Positions 41,188 to 50,733 of a stretch of DNA of 64,000 bases are shown piece by piece. The stretch is taken from NCBI GenBank assembly GCA_964583155.1, contig CAZOUY010000006.1, positions 20,158-84,157 on the forward strand, given 5' to 3'. Position numbers and translations under genes: made by a program. Under the pieces are notes generated by a model. That model made no database searches. It saw only the letters and a list, made by a program, of their open reading frames with translations, and was not told the DNA's origin. The stretch comes from CAG-826 sp964583155 (GTDB taxonomy: Bacteria > Bacillota_I > Bacilli_A > RFN20 > CAG-826). How positions within the stretch are numbered: the first letter of the stretch is position 1; the number at the start of each line of letters is the position of its first letter.

Positions 41188-43771
41188 CAAGGAGTATGTT
41201 GCCGGAGATACTAAAGTAGCAGCATTAAAGGATATTAGTATTTCATTTCGCAAAAATGAATTTGTTGCCATTTTAGGACCTTCCGGATGTGGCAAAACCA
41301 CTCTTTTAAACATCATTGGCGGGTTAGATCATTACACCAGCGGTGATTTAATCATTAATGGCACCTCAACTAAAGAGTATATAGATCGCGATTGGGATAC
41401 ATATCGTAACCATGAAATTGGTTTTGTTTTTCAATCATATAATCTAATTCCTCATTTGACGGTTTTAGGTAATGTCGAATTGGCCCTTTCACTTTCAGGC
41501 ATTTCTCGTTTGGAACGAAAAAAGATGGCTACTGATGCCTTAAAAAAGGTGGGATTGACTGATCAAATCAAAAAATATCCTAATCAATTATCCGGTGGAC
41601 AAATGCAGCGCGTCGCTATTGCAAGAGCAATCGTCAATAATCCTAATATTATCTTAGCGGATGAACCGACGGGAGCTTTAGACACCGAAACGAGCCTTCA
41701 GGTCATGGAGGTATTAAAAGAAATTGCCAAAGATCGATTAGTGATCATGGTAACACACAATCCGGATCTCGCGGAAAGATACGCTACGCGAACCATACGA
41801 TTATTGGATGGCGAGATCATTGGTGATGATCAGCCATATGAAATCAGGAATGACACTCCGAAAAATGTTGCTAAAAGCAATAATTCCAAGATGCCATTCT
41901 TTACAGCAGTTTCCCTATCTCTTAAGAATCTGTTGACGAAAAAAGGACGGACCTTTTTAGTGAGCTTTGCCGGCAGTATCGGTATTATTGGTATCGCCTT
42001 AGTCTTATCAATAAGCAATGGTTTTAGCAATTATATTGATGATATGCAGAACGATATGTTGAGTGGATATCCGGTGACTATTAGCAAGTTTGCGGCTGAT
42101 TATGACGCTATCGAAAATGTCACAACAGGGATGAAGCCTGATGATGGTCGTTTTCCGGATAATGAAAATCTCTACGTATATGATCCCAGTTCTTCGATGC
42201 AACAGGCGGTTCATTTGAATATGATTAATCAAGATTATACCGATTATATTAGGGCTTTCTATGAAGAGGATCAAAGTCGTGAAGAGGAAAAGCGTCTTTT
42301 AAATGCTGTACAGTTTTCTTTCGCTTCATCGATGAATATCATGGCTCACCATGATGATACCTATACATTTGTTCAAACCTCGCTTTCTTCCTCAAGCAAT
42401 TCGATGATGGATATGCTGACAATGTTTATGGGGTCAAATTCTGATGTCTTTCAAGAGGCTTTGGACAATACTCAATTCATTAAAAGTCAATACGATGTTA
42501 TTTCCGGTCATTATCCGGAAAATAAAAATGAGGTCGCTATTGTTGTTGATCAAAAAAATCGCATATCTGCGAGCGTTTTATCAGCTTTAGGTATTAACTA
42601 TAAGGATGATCAAAATAATCTGATCGAAAAGATAGCTTTTGAAGACTTGCTCTATAAAGACGAAATGCATCCCGGTGTCGTTTTTAAGGTTCTCAGCAAC
42701 GATAATTATTATTTTCCATTAGATGCAAATGATGATGGTGTCACTGATTATTATGAACCGGCTCGTTATAAGAAAGAAGTCACCGATGATTTGGCTTCAT
42801 TTTATAATTCCATTGAATATGAGAACCATGATATGACCTTGCACATTGTCGGTGTATTGCGTCTTAATGAAAGTGCACCTCTTGATTTATTCAATTCCGG
42901 CATTTTATATTTGCCGGAGCTAACGACCGAATATGTCGAGATGTGTAAGGCATCGGATATTTCAAAAGTGCAGATGCAGGATACTAATTTCCTATATGGT
43001 GATTATCGTGATTTCTATCAACAGCTTGGTGATAAAGGCCAACAAACAGTTGTAATGCTTGGTGGTAATGAATACAAAATCCCCGCCTTTTTGATGAGAT
43101 CAGTATATAATCAATATATAAATAGTGAAGAAGGAATACCCGAAGAAATTTTGGATCAATATATCTATGAAACAGCTAAGCAAGCGATTGGGGCAAGTGA
43201 TGTTCCAACAGCGATTTATCTTTATCCCAAGAGCTTTAAAGCTAAAACTACTTTAAACAATTATCTTGACGCGTGGAACGAGACGCATGATACCATTAAA
43301 ATTGTTTACACCGATGCCGCTAGTGTTTTTTCGACCACTTTGGGAACTATGGTGGATATTATCAGTTATGTTCTGATTGCTTTCTCGGCCATTTCGCTGG
43401 TGGTTTCTTCCATCATGATCGCTATTTTAACATATGTTTCGGTCATTGAAAGAACGAAAGAAATAGGTGTCTTAAGAGCATTAGGCGCTCGGAAAATTGA
43501 TATTGCAAGCGTCTTTAATGCAGAAACGCTGTTGATTGGATTTATATCAGGCCTATTTGGCGTCTTTATCACTTATATTTTATGTATTCCTATAAATTTG
43601 ATTATTAAAGGCTTAGCAGGACCGGTATTGCAGATGAATCTTGCGGTATTTAATCCTCTTCATGCTTTAATATTAATGGGTGTGAGTATCGTTTTAACGA
43701 TGATCAGTGGCTTTATTCCTTCCATCATGGCAGCGAAGAAGGATCCTGTTGTGGCTTTACGATCGGAGTGA
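41165..43771 (+). CDS. MacB-like ABC exporter, ATPase fused to FtsX-type permease
   Basis: In this 868-residue fusion, residues 1-225 are the ATPase: GPSGCGKTT (about 38-46), LSGGQMQRVAIARA and LADEPTGALD. A first membrane helix follows at about 262-285 (FLVSFAGSIGIIGIALVLSI). An extracellular domain of about 430 residues comes next, then three FtsX/MacB helices at the end, with VIERTKEIGVLRALGARK and the closing AAKKDPVVALRSE. Proteins of this type export peptides or lipids, or sense and shed cell-wall-active compounds. AAAGGAG sits inside the marR 3' end. ATPase and permease are both complete, so it may act alone as a homodimer. Confidence 0.92.
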   Translation: MLQLQNINKEYVAGDTKVAALKDISISFRKNEFVAILGPSGCGKTTLLNIIGGLDHYTSGDLIINGTSTKEYIDRDWDTYRNHEIGFVFQSYNLIPHLTVLGNVELALSLSGISRLERKKMATDALKKVGLTDQIKKYPNQLSGGQMQRVAIARAIVNNPNIILADEPTGALDTETSLQVMEVLKEIAKDRLVIMVTHNPDLAERYATRTIRLLDGEIIGDDQPYEIRNDTPKNVAKSNNSKMPFFTAVSLSLKNLLTKKGRTFLVSFAGSIGIIGIALVLSISNGFSNYIDDMQNDMLSGYPVTISKFAADYDAIENVTTGMKPDDGRFPDNENLYVYDPSSSMQQAVHLNMINQDYTDYIRAFYEEDQSREEEKRLLNAVQFSFASSMNIMAHHDDTYTFVQTSLSSSSNSMMDMLTMFMGSNSDVFQEALDNTQFIKSQYDVISGHYPENKNEVAIVVDQKNRISASVLSALGINYKDDQNNLIEKIAFEDLLYKDEMHPGVVFKVLSNDNYYFPLDANDDGVTDYYEPARYKKEVTDDLASFYNSIEYENHDMTLHIVGVLRLNESAPLDLFNSGILYLPELTTEYVEMCKASDISKVQMQDTNFLYGDYRDFYQQLGDKGQQTVVMLGGNEYKIPAFLMRSVYNQYINSEEGIPEEILDQYIYETAKQAIGASDVPTAIYLYPKSFKAKTTLNNYLDAWNETHDTIKIVYTDAASVFSTTLGTMVDIISYVLIAFSAISLVVSSIMIAILTYVSVIERTKEIGVLRALGARKIDIASVFNAETLLIGFISGLFGVFITYILCIPINLIIKGLAGPVLQMNLAVFNPLHALILMGVSIVLTMISGFIPSIMAAKKDPVVALRSE

Positions 43772-43776
43772 TAAGC

Positions 43777-44436
43777 ATGTATAAAGCAATAATATTTGAT
43801 TTGGATGGAACTTTATTAAATACCATCGAAGACATCTGTGATTCCTTGAACATCGCTTTGAGGAAATATGGATTTGCGACTCATTCTGTTGCGGAAACAA
43901 AGCTCTTTGTAGGAAGTGGCGTAAGAATTATGGTTGAGCGCGCTTTACATGATGAAGAGCATAGCGAGACGGATAATGAACTAGTTCTAAAAAATTATCT
44001 AGAAGAGTATTCTAAAAGGCAAGCCAATAAAACGCGACCTTATGATGGCACTATTGAAATGATTAAAGAATTGCGCCAGAGGGGCTTCAAAATCGGTCTT
44101 CTCTCAAATAAGCCTCATGAAGATACTATTAAAATCATTGATAAGTATTTTGGCTTAGGTCTATTTGATATTGTCCTAGGGCAACGTGCTGGCATTCCGA
44201 TCAAACCCGATCCTACTGCCTTATATGAGATTATTGAAAAGCTAGGCGTCGATAAAGAGCAATGTCTTTTTGTCGGCGATTCCGATGTTGATATGAAAAC
44301 GGCTTTGAATGCCGAAATGGATAAAATTGCGGTTTTATGGGGCTTTCGATCGCGTGATATTATTCAAGAATACAGCCCGAATTATATTATTGAAAGGCCG
44401 CAAGAATTATTATCGATTATTACGACAATTCAATAG
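43777..44436 (+). CDS. HAD-superfamily phosphatase (phosphoglycolate phosphatase-like)
   Basis: ATG 43777 is chosen because GGAG lies 8 bases before it; a GTG at 43768 also opens the frame. The 219-residue protein has HAD motifs FDLDGTLLNT, LLSNKPH, KPDPTALYEI and VGDSDVDMKTALNA, plus a helical cap starting after motif 1. The layout matches Gph-type phosphatases acting on small phosphorylated metabolites. It starts just past the exporter's stop and is the last gene before a strong terminator, so it is probably in the marR operon. Confidence 0.9.
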   Translation: MYKAIIFDLDGTLLNTIEDICDSLNIALRKYGFATHSVAETKLFVGSGVRIMVERALHDEEHSETDNELVLKNYLEEYSKRQANKTRPYDGTIEMIKELRQRGFKIGLLSNKPHEDTIKIIDKYFGLGLFDIVLGQRAGIPIKPDPTALYEIIEKLGVDKEQCLFVGDSDVDMKTALNAEMDKIAVLWGFRSRDIIQEYSPNYIIERPQELLSIITTIQ

Positions 44437-44453
44437 TTTAACGTGGCCTAAAA

Positions 44454-44478
44454 GAAGCAGGAATATTCCTGCTTTTTT
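44454..44478 (+). terminator. Rho-independent terminator
   Basis: AAGCAGGAATATTCCTGCTT is a perfect palindrome followed by T residues. Flanking GTGG...CTAAAA and TTTTAG...CCAC can extend the stem. Confidence 0.85.
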
Positions 44479-44556
44479 GCTTTTTTAGCCACATAACGAT
44501 AAATAAATCGGCTACTATTTAAATAAAATAACTTAGCATATTTTTAATCTGTATTG

Positions 44557-44585
44557 TTGACAGCGCTTTCAAGGGATATTAAAAT
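44557..44585 (+). promoter_or_regulatory. Promoter with cre box over the -35 region
   Basis: TTGACA (44557-44562) and TAAAAT (44580-44585) have a 17-base spacer. TGACAGCGCTTTCA (44558-44571) matches the cre consensus at 13 of 14 positions and covers the -35, so CcpA would block this starch locus when preferred sugar is present. Confidence 0.68.
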
Positions 44586-44623
44586 ATAGTTAGAATATTT
44601 TTCAAAAGGAGGAAAATACACAC

Positions 44624-46282
44624 ATGAAAAATAAGAATAGACTCTTAACATGTACTTTGGGATTAATGTTAGGTGTCGGATTACTTGTTGGCTGTGGACC
44701 AAAAGAAGATACAACCGTTCATAAGGTTACTTTTTATCACGGCAATGAGGAATTGAAATCAGAAGAAGTTAAGCATGGGGAAAAATGCCCAGAATATACT
44801 CCTGCTGATCGTACAGGTTATACCTTTATGGGATGGTATGAGAATCGTCAACATACAGGTGAACCATTCAGTTTTGATACCCCAATTGAAGCTGATCTAG
44901 ATCTTTATGCCTGGTATAAAGAAGATTTCAAAGCCACTACTGATAAGTATTATTTAGTTGGCTCAATATGGGAAGATGCATGGGATGGCGCTCCTGGGAC
45001 TGCTTATGATTTGTGGAAAGATCGTGATATGACCTTAGTCGAAGCCGAACTTGCCAATTCTCGCAATGTCTTTGAATATGAGTTTGAAGCTACTGAAGGA
45101 AATAAATTCCGGATCATTAAGGCTTCTAAAGCCGAAGATGGTACATATGCTTCCGATGGTTGGACCGATGCGTTTGGTTATACCACCATTACAAAGGTTG
45201 TCGATAAGGATGGAGTCGAAGTCACTAAAGATGATTATGTTAGTGATGCTGACGATCACAATATCATGCTTGAAAAGGGCGGTAGCATTAAGTTAACAAT
45301 GGATGTTACTGATCCAACTGCCGTTTCTATGGTTGTGCAATATGTTTCAGTCTTTGAAGTTACAGCACCTGAATACATTTCATTAGTTGGCAATATTGCT
45401 TCAAAAGGTGTGACATTTGCCGAAGTTACCGATATTGATTTAACTTCCTCTGAAGAAGGATTTAAATGGGATATCGATGTTACCTTGACCGAAGGCGATG
45501 AGTTTAAACTCCGCGCCAATCATGATTGGGCTGTTTCTTATGGTGCAGCAAATTTAGGCGAATATCCAGAAGGAATCACCGCTCTTGAAGGCGAAGGCGG
45601 AAATATTGGTGTTTCGGTGACTGCTGATTATCATATTACCTTCAGTGTTATGACTAAGAAAATTGATATCACCGTCAATGGTGGTGTTGTTGTCAATCCT
45701 CTTACCGCTGTCTATGAAGCTGCTGTTGGTGATGCCGTTGAATTTGATGCGGTCTATTTATCCACTCACGGAAGCTATAATTTCTTTGCCCATGGTAGTA
45801 TGGGAGTAGTTGTTTATCAATACGGCCTTGCTTTACCAGACGGCACCGCTGCTGGTGATGTTCTCCATGTTACTGGTACAGTTGGAGTTTATAAAGGATT
45901 GGTCCAAGTGGTAACCGCTACTGCGACTGCTTCCGAAGCTCAAGTAACCGCTAAAACAGATACTGTTTGGAATGGTGAGGCTTTTGGTAAAACTGATTTA
46001 GGAAAATCATTAACTATGACAGGTACGGTTTTGGAAACATATCAAGGCGATTCAACCGTCAATGCGACTGTTAAAATTGAGGTCAATGGAGTTGCTCTTC
46101 CTGTCTATATTAATAAAAATATGGCAACACTTGATTACACTTCTCTTGCTACTGCTTTAGTTGCAGGACAAACTGTAACCTTAAAGGGCTATCTTTCCAT
46201 TTTTGATGGCGCTGCTGAAGTCGATTATACTACTTCTACTGGCTATCAATTGATTTTCCCATCTGTTGTTGTTGCTGACTAA
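44624..46282 (+). CDS. Starch-binding-like surface lipoprotein
   Basis: This 552-residue lipoprotein has lipobox LLVGCG and CGPKED. Residues about 33-103 are a Listeria-Bacteroides (InlB B-type) repeat: KVTFYHGNEEL, then GYTFMGWYEN and LDLYAWYK. Two beta-sandwich modules follow (about 110-240 and 243-355). The second, with FKLRANHDWAVSYGAANLG and GGNIGVSV, resembles the starch-binding modules of SusE/SusF. The last 190 residues hold two OB-fold-like units (VYLSTHGSYNFFAHG ... VLHVTGTVGVYKGL; KTDLGKSLTMTGTVLET). A pullulanase gene follows, so starch or glycogen fragments are the likely ligands. Ribosome site AAAGGAGG is present. Confidence 0.72.
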   Translation: MKNKNRLLTCTLGLMLGVGLLVGCGPKEDTTVHKVTFYHGNEELKSEEVKHGEKCPEYTPADRTGYTFMGWYENRQHTGEPFSFDTPIEADLDLYAWYKEDFKATTDKYYLVGSIWEDAWDGAPGTAYDLWKDRDMTLVEAELANSRNVFEYEFEATEGNKFRIIKASKAEDGTYASDGWTDAFGYTTITKVVDKDGVEVTKDDYVSDADDHNIMLEKGGSIKLTMDVTDPTAVSMVVQYVSVFEVTAPEYISLVGNIASKGVTFAEVTDIDLTSSEEGFKWDIDVTLTEGDEFKLRANHDWAVSYGAANLGEYPEGITALEGEGGNIGVSVTADYHITFSVMTKKIDITVNGGVVVNPLTAVYEAAVGDAVEFDAVYLSTHGSYNFFAHGSMGVVVYQYGLALPDGTAAGDVLHVTGTVGVYKGLVQVVTATATASEAQVTAKTDTVWNGEAFGKTDLGKSLTMTGTVLETYQGDSTVNATVKIEVNGVALPVYINKNMATLDYTSLATALVAGQTVTLKGYLSIFDGAAEVDYTTSTGYQLIFPSVVVAD

Positions 46283-46301
46283 TCAATAAACAGTTGAATT
46301 T

Positions 46302-46335
46302 AAAGGACCATAATGTTAAATTATGGCCCTTTTTA
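46302..46335 (+). terminator. Terminator between lipoprotein and pullulanase genes
   Basis: CCATAAT/ATTATGG with flanking AAAGG/CCTTTTT forms a stem with one bulged pair, followed by T residues. Some read-through to the pullulanase gene is likely since no separate strong promoter is seen. Confidence 0.75.
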
Positions 46336-46378
46336 AATGAAAGTGAAGAATGTTGAAAGGAAGGGAAATAATGCATAT

Positions 46379-49255
46379 ATGAAAAAAAGGAATATATTTT
46401 TTATAGCACTGGCTTTTTTGTTTAGTATCATTTGGCATTTTAATAGCAATGTCTTTAAAGCGAATGCCGAAGAGATGGCAACGCATTCTGTGCAGGTACA
46501 TTTCCGGAGCACACGCGATTATAGTAAGTGCGATATATGGATGTGGAATATTACTGATGGTGGTGCAGGTACCAATATCAACTTTACATCGACTGATGAG
46601 TTTGGTGCCTCAACTGACGAAGTGCTATTGACCTCTTTACCGGGGAGCGGAACGATTGCTCCTTCACAGATTGGCATCATTTATCGTTCTAAAGGGGCGT
46701 GGTCATGGCAATCGCAAGATATCACAGTCGATATTCCCAATAAAAGTGAAGGAGGAGTGTGTCACGTTTATTTGATTGATGGCTCCTCATCGTATACTTT
46801 TACAATGCCGGAAACCGGTTATATTAAAAGTGCGACTTTTGTTAAAATGAATCAGATTGAAGCGAGTATTTTTATCTTGGATTCTTCCATTTCTAGCGAT
46901 GATCTGGGCGTTCGTGTCATGGAGGATATGACCAATGAGATGGAAATTCAAAGCTGTACGCTTTCGAAATTAAATGAAAAGCTAACCATCGTTTTAGCCA
47001 AAAGCATTGATTTAAATAAAATTCATAGTTTGGTTATTGATTTTAATAGTAAATCATTTACATCAGTAATCAGTACGAATGGGATTTATGATGATGAGGC
47101 CTTTATCACCAATAATACTTATACGGGTGATGATTTAGGAGCGGTGATCAATAAATCACGCAATGTGACGACATTTAAATTATGGGCTCCTACCTGCAGT
47201 AATGTGAAAATAAAGCTCTATAATACCGGCACTCCCGCTCGTTTAGGAGGAAATGATGAGGCTCAGGTCTATGAAATGACAAAAGAACAAAATGGCGTTT
47301 GGTCATATGAAGCCCAAGGTAACCTCCATAATACGTATTATAATTATGAAGTAACTAATAGTGCGGGCGTCAATGAAGCCGTCGATCCTTACGCCAAAGG
47401 ATGCGGTGTTAATGGATTAAGAGGTTTGGTTGTCGACTTTGAGCAAGTCAACCCGGAAGGATTTACCTATGGTAAGCGTGCGCAATCGATCGCCAAGCGA
47501 TCCGATGCTACTATCTATGAATTGCATATTCGCGATTATACCAAAAGTGAAAATTGGGGCGGAGAAGAAGCAAATCGTGGGAAGTATTTAGGCTTAGCGG
47601 AAAGAGGAACTTATTATCGTGATCGTGGCCAAGAATATAAAACCGGATTAGATCATTTGATTGAATTAGGTGTCACTAATATTCAAATTTTGCCCTTTTA
47701 TGATCAAGCTACGGTTGATGAAGCGGCGAAAGAACCATCGTATAACTGGGGCTATGATCCTCTTAATTATAACTGCTTAGAAGGATCGTATGCGAGTGAC
47801 GCTAAAGATGGCTTAGTGCGTATTCGCGAATTCAAGCAAATGATGATGGCTTTAACAGACGCTGGTATCCGCGTTAATATGGATGTCGTATATAACCATA
47901 CGGCAAAATCCGCGGATTCTAATTTTGATTTAATTGTTCCGGGTTATTATCATCGTATGACCGCCGATGGATCATTTTCCAATGGATCCGGATGTGGAAA
48001 TGAAATGGCATCGGAACGGCCGATGGTGCGGAAATTCATGATTGATTCGACTAAATTTTTATATAATGAGTATAATTTATCGGGTTTCCGTTTCGATTTA
48101 ATGCAATTAATAGATAAAACCACCATGATGGAAATCTACAATGAGATTACGAGTATCGATCCTTTGGCTCTTATCTATGGTGAACCATGGACGGGTGGTA
48201 CTTCTACGCTTCCAGATGGCCAAGGAACCGGCAAGGAAGTCGTTAAGTATCTTGTTAGTAAAGATGAAGAAGGAAATGTTACGGGCGGTGTTGGTAAATT
48301 CAATGACGATACACGTGATGGTATCATTGGTCGTGTGCCGTTTTCACCTTCGACCCCAGGATGGGTACAGGGATATAGCAAAGCTACGATTGGCGCTACT
48401 AATTATTTAGCAACGCAATTTGGAATAGTGGGTGGCACCCAGCCATTATCAACCGGTAATGTTTTGGATGCAACACAAACCATCAACTATGTTTCATGCC
48501 ATGATAATAACACACTATGGGATAAGCTTCATCTTTCTCTCACCAATAACAATTGGAAGCTAGAGTATGATAATAATGGTGATAATATCAAGAAAATGAA
48601 TCGCCAAGCCGATACGATCGTCTTCTTCTCAGAAGGAATACCATTCATTCAAGAAGGTCAAGAGTTCTTGCGCTCAAAACCAAAATTACCGGGCTATGGA
48701 GAAGGCTCAATATATGATGGTAACTCCTATTGCTCTCCTGATGAAGTCAATATGATTAGATGGGAATTAAAGAGCGAGAATTATGATGTTTTCCAATACT
48801 ATAAGGATCTCTATCAATTTAGAAAGGATCATGAGGCCTTTAAATTAACGAGTGCCAGCGAAATTGCGGAAAAGCTGGAATTTATCGATGATGACAATAC
48901 GGCTAATTACACGGCTTTTGTTTATCGAATTAAAGAAGATAGCGATCGCTACCAAGACATGTATATTATCCATAATACGGCGGAGATGGCAACATTCTCT
49001 TTGCCTCAAGGCAAATGGAAGATAGCGTTTGATAGTAATGGTATTGTTACCGAGAGTCAGGTTTATGAAGGATCAATTAAACTGGAGTACAATCAATCGG
49101 TGGTTCTCTATAACATTAAGGCTATCAACAATCCTAACTCCACGGGTGGATGCAGTAGCTGCGGAAAAGCTTCGATGAGCATTTTTACTGTTTTAGCGGC
49201 GATAATGATCGTGGGAACAGTTTGTTTCAAGAAAAAAGAAGTGTTAGGCGCTTAA
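46379..49255 (+). CDS. Type I pullulanase (GH13), membrane-anchored
   Basis: ATG 46379 (MKKRNIFFIALAFLF) gives a signal peptide and follows GAAAGGAAGGG; an upstream ATG at 46337 lacks a ribosome site. The 958-residue protein has N-terminal beta modules, a CBM48-like unit (FKLWAPTCSNVKIKLYN), then the GH13 barrel. It shows the pullulanase hallmark YNWGYDPLNYN, DVVYNH, GFRFDLMQ with the nucleophile Asp, YGEPW with the acid Glu, and SCHDNNTLWDK. The C-terminus reads GGCSSCGKASMSIFTVL with a membrane helix and a KKKE tail, a likely surface anchor. It would cut alpha-1,6 branches of starch or glycogen at the cell surface, beside the starch-binding lipoprotein. Confidence 0.93.
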   Translation: MKKRNIFFIALAFLFSIIWHFNSNVFKANAEEMATHSVQVHFRSTRDYSKCDIWMWNITDGGAGTNINFTSTDEFGASTDEVLLTSLPGSGTIAPSQIGIIYRSKGAWSWQSQDITVDIPNKSEGGVCHVYLIDGSSSYTFTMPETGYIKSATFVKMNQIEASIFILDSSISSDDLGVRVMEDMTNEMEIQSCTLSKLNEKLTIVLAKSIDLNKIHSLVIDFNSKSFTSVISTNGIYDDEAFITNNTYTGDDLGAVINKSRNVTTFKLWAPTCSNVKIKLYNTGTPARLGGNDEAQVYEMTKEQNGVWSYEAQGNLHNTYYNYEVTNSAGVNEAVDPYAKGCGVNGLRGLVVDFEQVNPEGFTYGKRAQSIAKRSDATIYELHIRDYTKSENWGGEEANRGKYLGLAERGTYYRDRGQEYKTGLDHLIELGVTNIQILPFYDQATVDEAAKEPSYNWGYDPLNYNCLEGSYASDAKDGLVRIREFKQMMMALTDAGIRVNMDVVYNHTAKSADSNFDLIVPGYYHRMTADGSFSNGSGCGNEMASERPMVRKFMIDSTKFLYNEYNLSGFRFDLMQLIDKTTMMEIYNEITSIDPLALIYGEPWTGGTSTLPDGQGTGKEVVKYLVSKDEEGNVTGGVGKFNDDTRDGIIGRVPFSPSTPGWVQGYSKATIGATNYLATQFGIVGGTQPLSTGNVLDATQTINYVSCHDNNTLWDKLHLSLTNNNWKLEYDNNGDNIKKMNRQADTIVFFSEGIPFIQEGQEFLRSKPKLPGYGEGSIYDGNSYCSPDEVNMIRWELKSENYDVFQYYKDLYQFRKDHEAFKLTSASEIAEKLEFIDDDNTANYTAFVYRIKEDSDRYQDMYIIHNTAEMATFSLPQGKWKIAFDSNGIVTESQVYEGSIKLEYNQSVVLYNIKAINNPNSTGGCSSCGKASMSIFTVLAAIMIVGTVCFKKKEVLGA

Positions 49256-49261
49256 AGAATT

Positions 49262-49292
49262 AAGGGGATTCCATTAACGGATTCCCCTTTTT
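49262..49292 (+). terminator. Rho-independent terminator
   Basis: AAGGGGA-T-TCC and GGA-T-TCCCCTT pair with one central mismatch, followed by T residues. Confidence 0.8.
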
Positions 49293-49333
49293 ATATTGGC
49301 TAATTTGTGATAGACTAGATAAGAGGTGAAAAT

Positions 49334-50626
49334 ATGAAAATAAGATTTATCAATGCGCGCATTCTTTCGATGAAAGAAAATGAAGCCATTTATTTTGGAG
49401 AACTAGATGTTGTTGATAATTTAATTTCTTATGTAGGTCCGATGAAGAATGATGATGATTCGCATTATGATCGTGTTATTGATTGTCATGGTAATCTTTT
49501 AATGCCGGGATTTAAAAACGCTCATACGCATTCGGCTATGACCTTTTTAAGAAGCTACGCTGATGATTTACCTCTTCATGATTGGCTCTATGACCAGGTA
49601 TTTCCGGCAGAGGAGTGTCTTGTTGATAATGATGTCTATGAATTGTCAAAGCTCGCTATTTTAGAGTATTTAACAAGCGGTATCACCGCGAACTTTGATA
49701 TGTATATGAAACCGGATATGTTGGCCAAAGCCGCTATCGATACGGGATTTCGCACTGTAATCTTGGGATGTGTAAATAATTTTACCGAATCGGTTCCCAT
49801 CATGAAAGATAATTATTATCGCTTGAATCATGTTTCTCCTTTAGTGACATATCGTCTCGGATTTCATGCCGAATATACGACGGATTATGCGATTTTAAAA
49901 GAATTAGCCTCTTTGGCTCAAGAGCTCAAAGAGCCGGTATTTACCCATTCTAGTGAAACTCAAGATGAGGTTCAAGGCTGCATAACAAGATATAATAAAA
50001 CCCCAACGCAATTATTTGAGGATTTAGGCCTATTTAATTATGGTGGCGGTTGCTATCATTGTGTCGTGGTTACCGATGATGATTTAAAAATCATGAAGCG
50101 ACGAAATGTTTCTGTGATTTCATGTCCAGGATCCAACACTAAATTAGCTAGTGGAATTGCCCCGATTTCCAAGATGATGGAATATGGCCTCAATTTAGCG
50201 ATAGGGACCGATGGACCGGCGAGTAATAATTGTCTGGATATGTTTCGGGAGATGTTTTTATTAACAGGCCTACAAAAAATATCCTTAAAGGATGCTAGTG
50301 CCATGGACGCGATCGAGGTCTTAAAAATGGCGACTATCGGTGGAGCAAAGGCTATGGGATTAAATCAAGCGGATGTCTTAGAACGTGGAAAATTAGCGGA
50401 CTTAATCATGATTGATTTGCATCAACCGAATATGCAGCCACTCAATAACATTGAAAAGAATTTGGTCTATAGTGGCTCCAAGCAAAATGTCATTATGACC
50501 ATGATCAATGGTAAAATTCTTTATGAACATGGCCAATTCTTTATCAATGAAGATGTTGATTCATTATATGAACGCTGCCAAGCGATAACCGATCGGATAA
50601 AGCAACAAGTGAAAGAGAGCAAATAG
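49334..50626 (+). CDS. Amidohydrolase, S-adenosylhomocysteine/methylthioadenosine deaminase-like
   Basis: This 430-residue TRZ/ATZ-type amidohydrolase has the metal motif HTHSAM (H64, H66), then FLRSYADDLPLHDWL, FHAEYT, THSSETQDEV, NYGGGCYHCVVV, VISCPGSNTKLASG and GTDGPASNN with the metal Asp. These match enzymes that deaminate SAH, MTA or related adenosines, and more distantly chlorohydrolases. AGAGGTG precedes the ATG. Which nucleoside is used cannot be settled by sequence. It stands alone between two terminators. Confidence 0.87.
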   Translation: MKIRFINARILSMKENEAIYFGELDVVDNLISYVGPMKNDDDSHYDRVIDCHGNLLMPGFKNAHTHSAMTFLRSYADDLPLHDWLYDQVFPAEECLVDNDVYELSKLAILEYLTSGITANFDMYMKPDMLAKAAIDTGFRTVILGCVNNFTESVPIMKDNYYRLNHVSPLVTYRLGFHAEYTTDYAILKELASLAQELKEPVFTHSSETQDEVQGCITRYNKTPTQLFEDLGLFNYGGGCYHCVVVTDDDLKIMKRRNVSVISCPGSNTKLASGIAPISKMMEYGLNLAIGTDGPASNNCLDMFREMFLLTGLQKISLKDASAMDAIEVLKMATIGGAKAMGLNQADVLERGKLADLIMIDLHQPNMQPLNNIEKNLVYSGSKQNVIMTMINGKILYEHGQFFINEDVDSLYERCQAITDRIKQQVKESK

Positions 50627-50638
50627 CTCTCTTTTTTT
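50612..50638 (+). terminator. Terminator overlapping the deaminase stop codon
   Basis: AAAGAGAGC-AAATA-GCTCTCTTTTTTT; the TAG stop is in the loop region. Confidence 0.85.
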
Positions 50639-50733
50639 GGATAAAATACCTATTTTCATCGTAAAAGGGTGGACATCTTTTGTTTTGACCATATTCTAAC
50701 ATAGCATTGATAGAAAGGAAGAATGATAAATCA

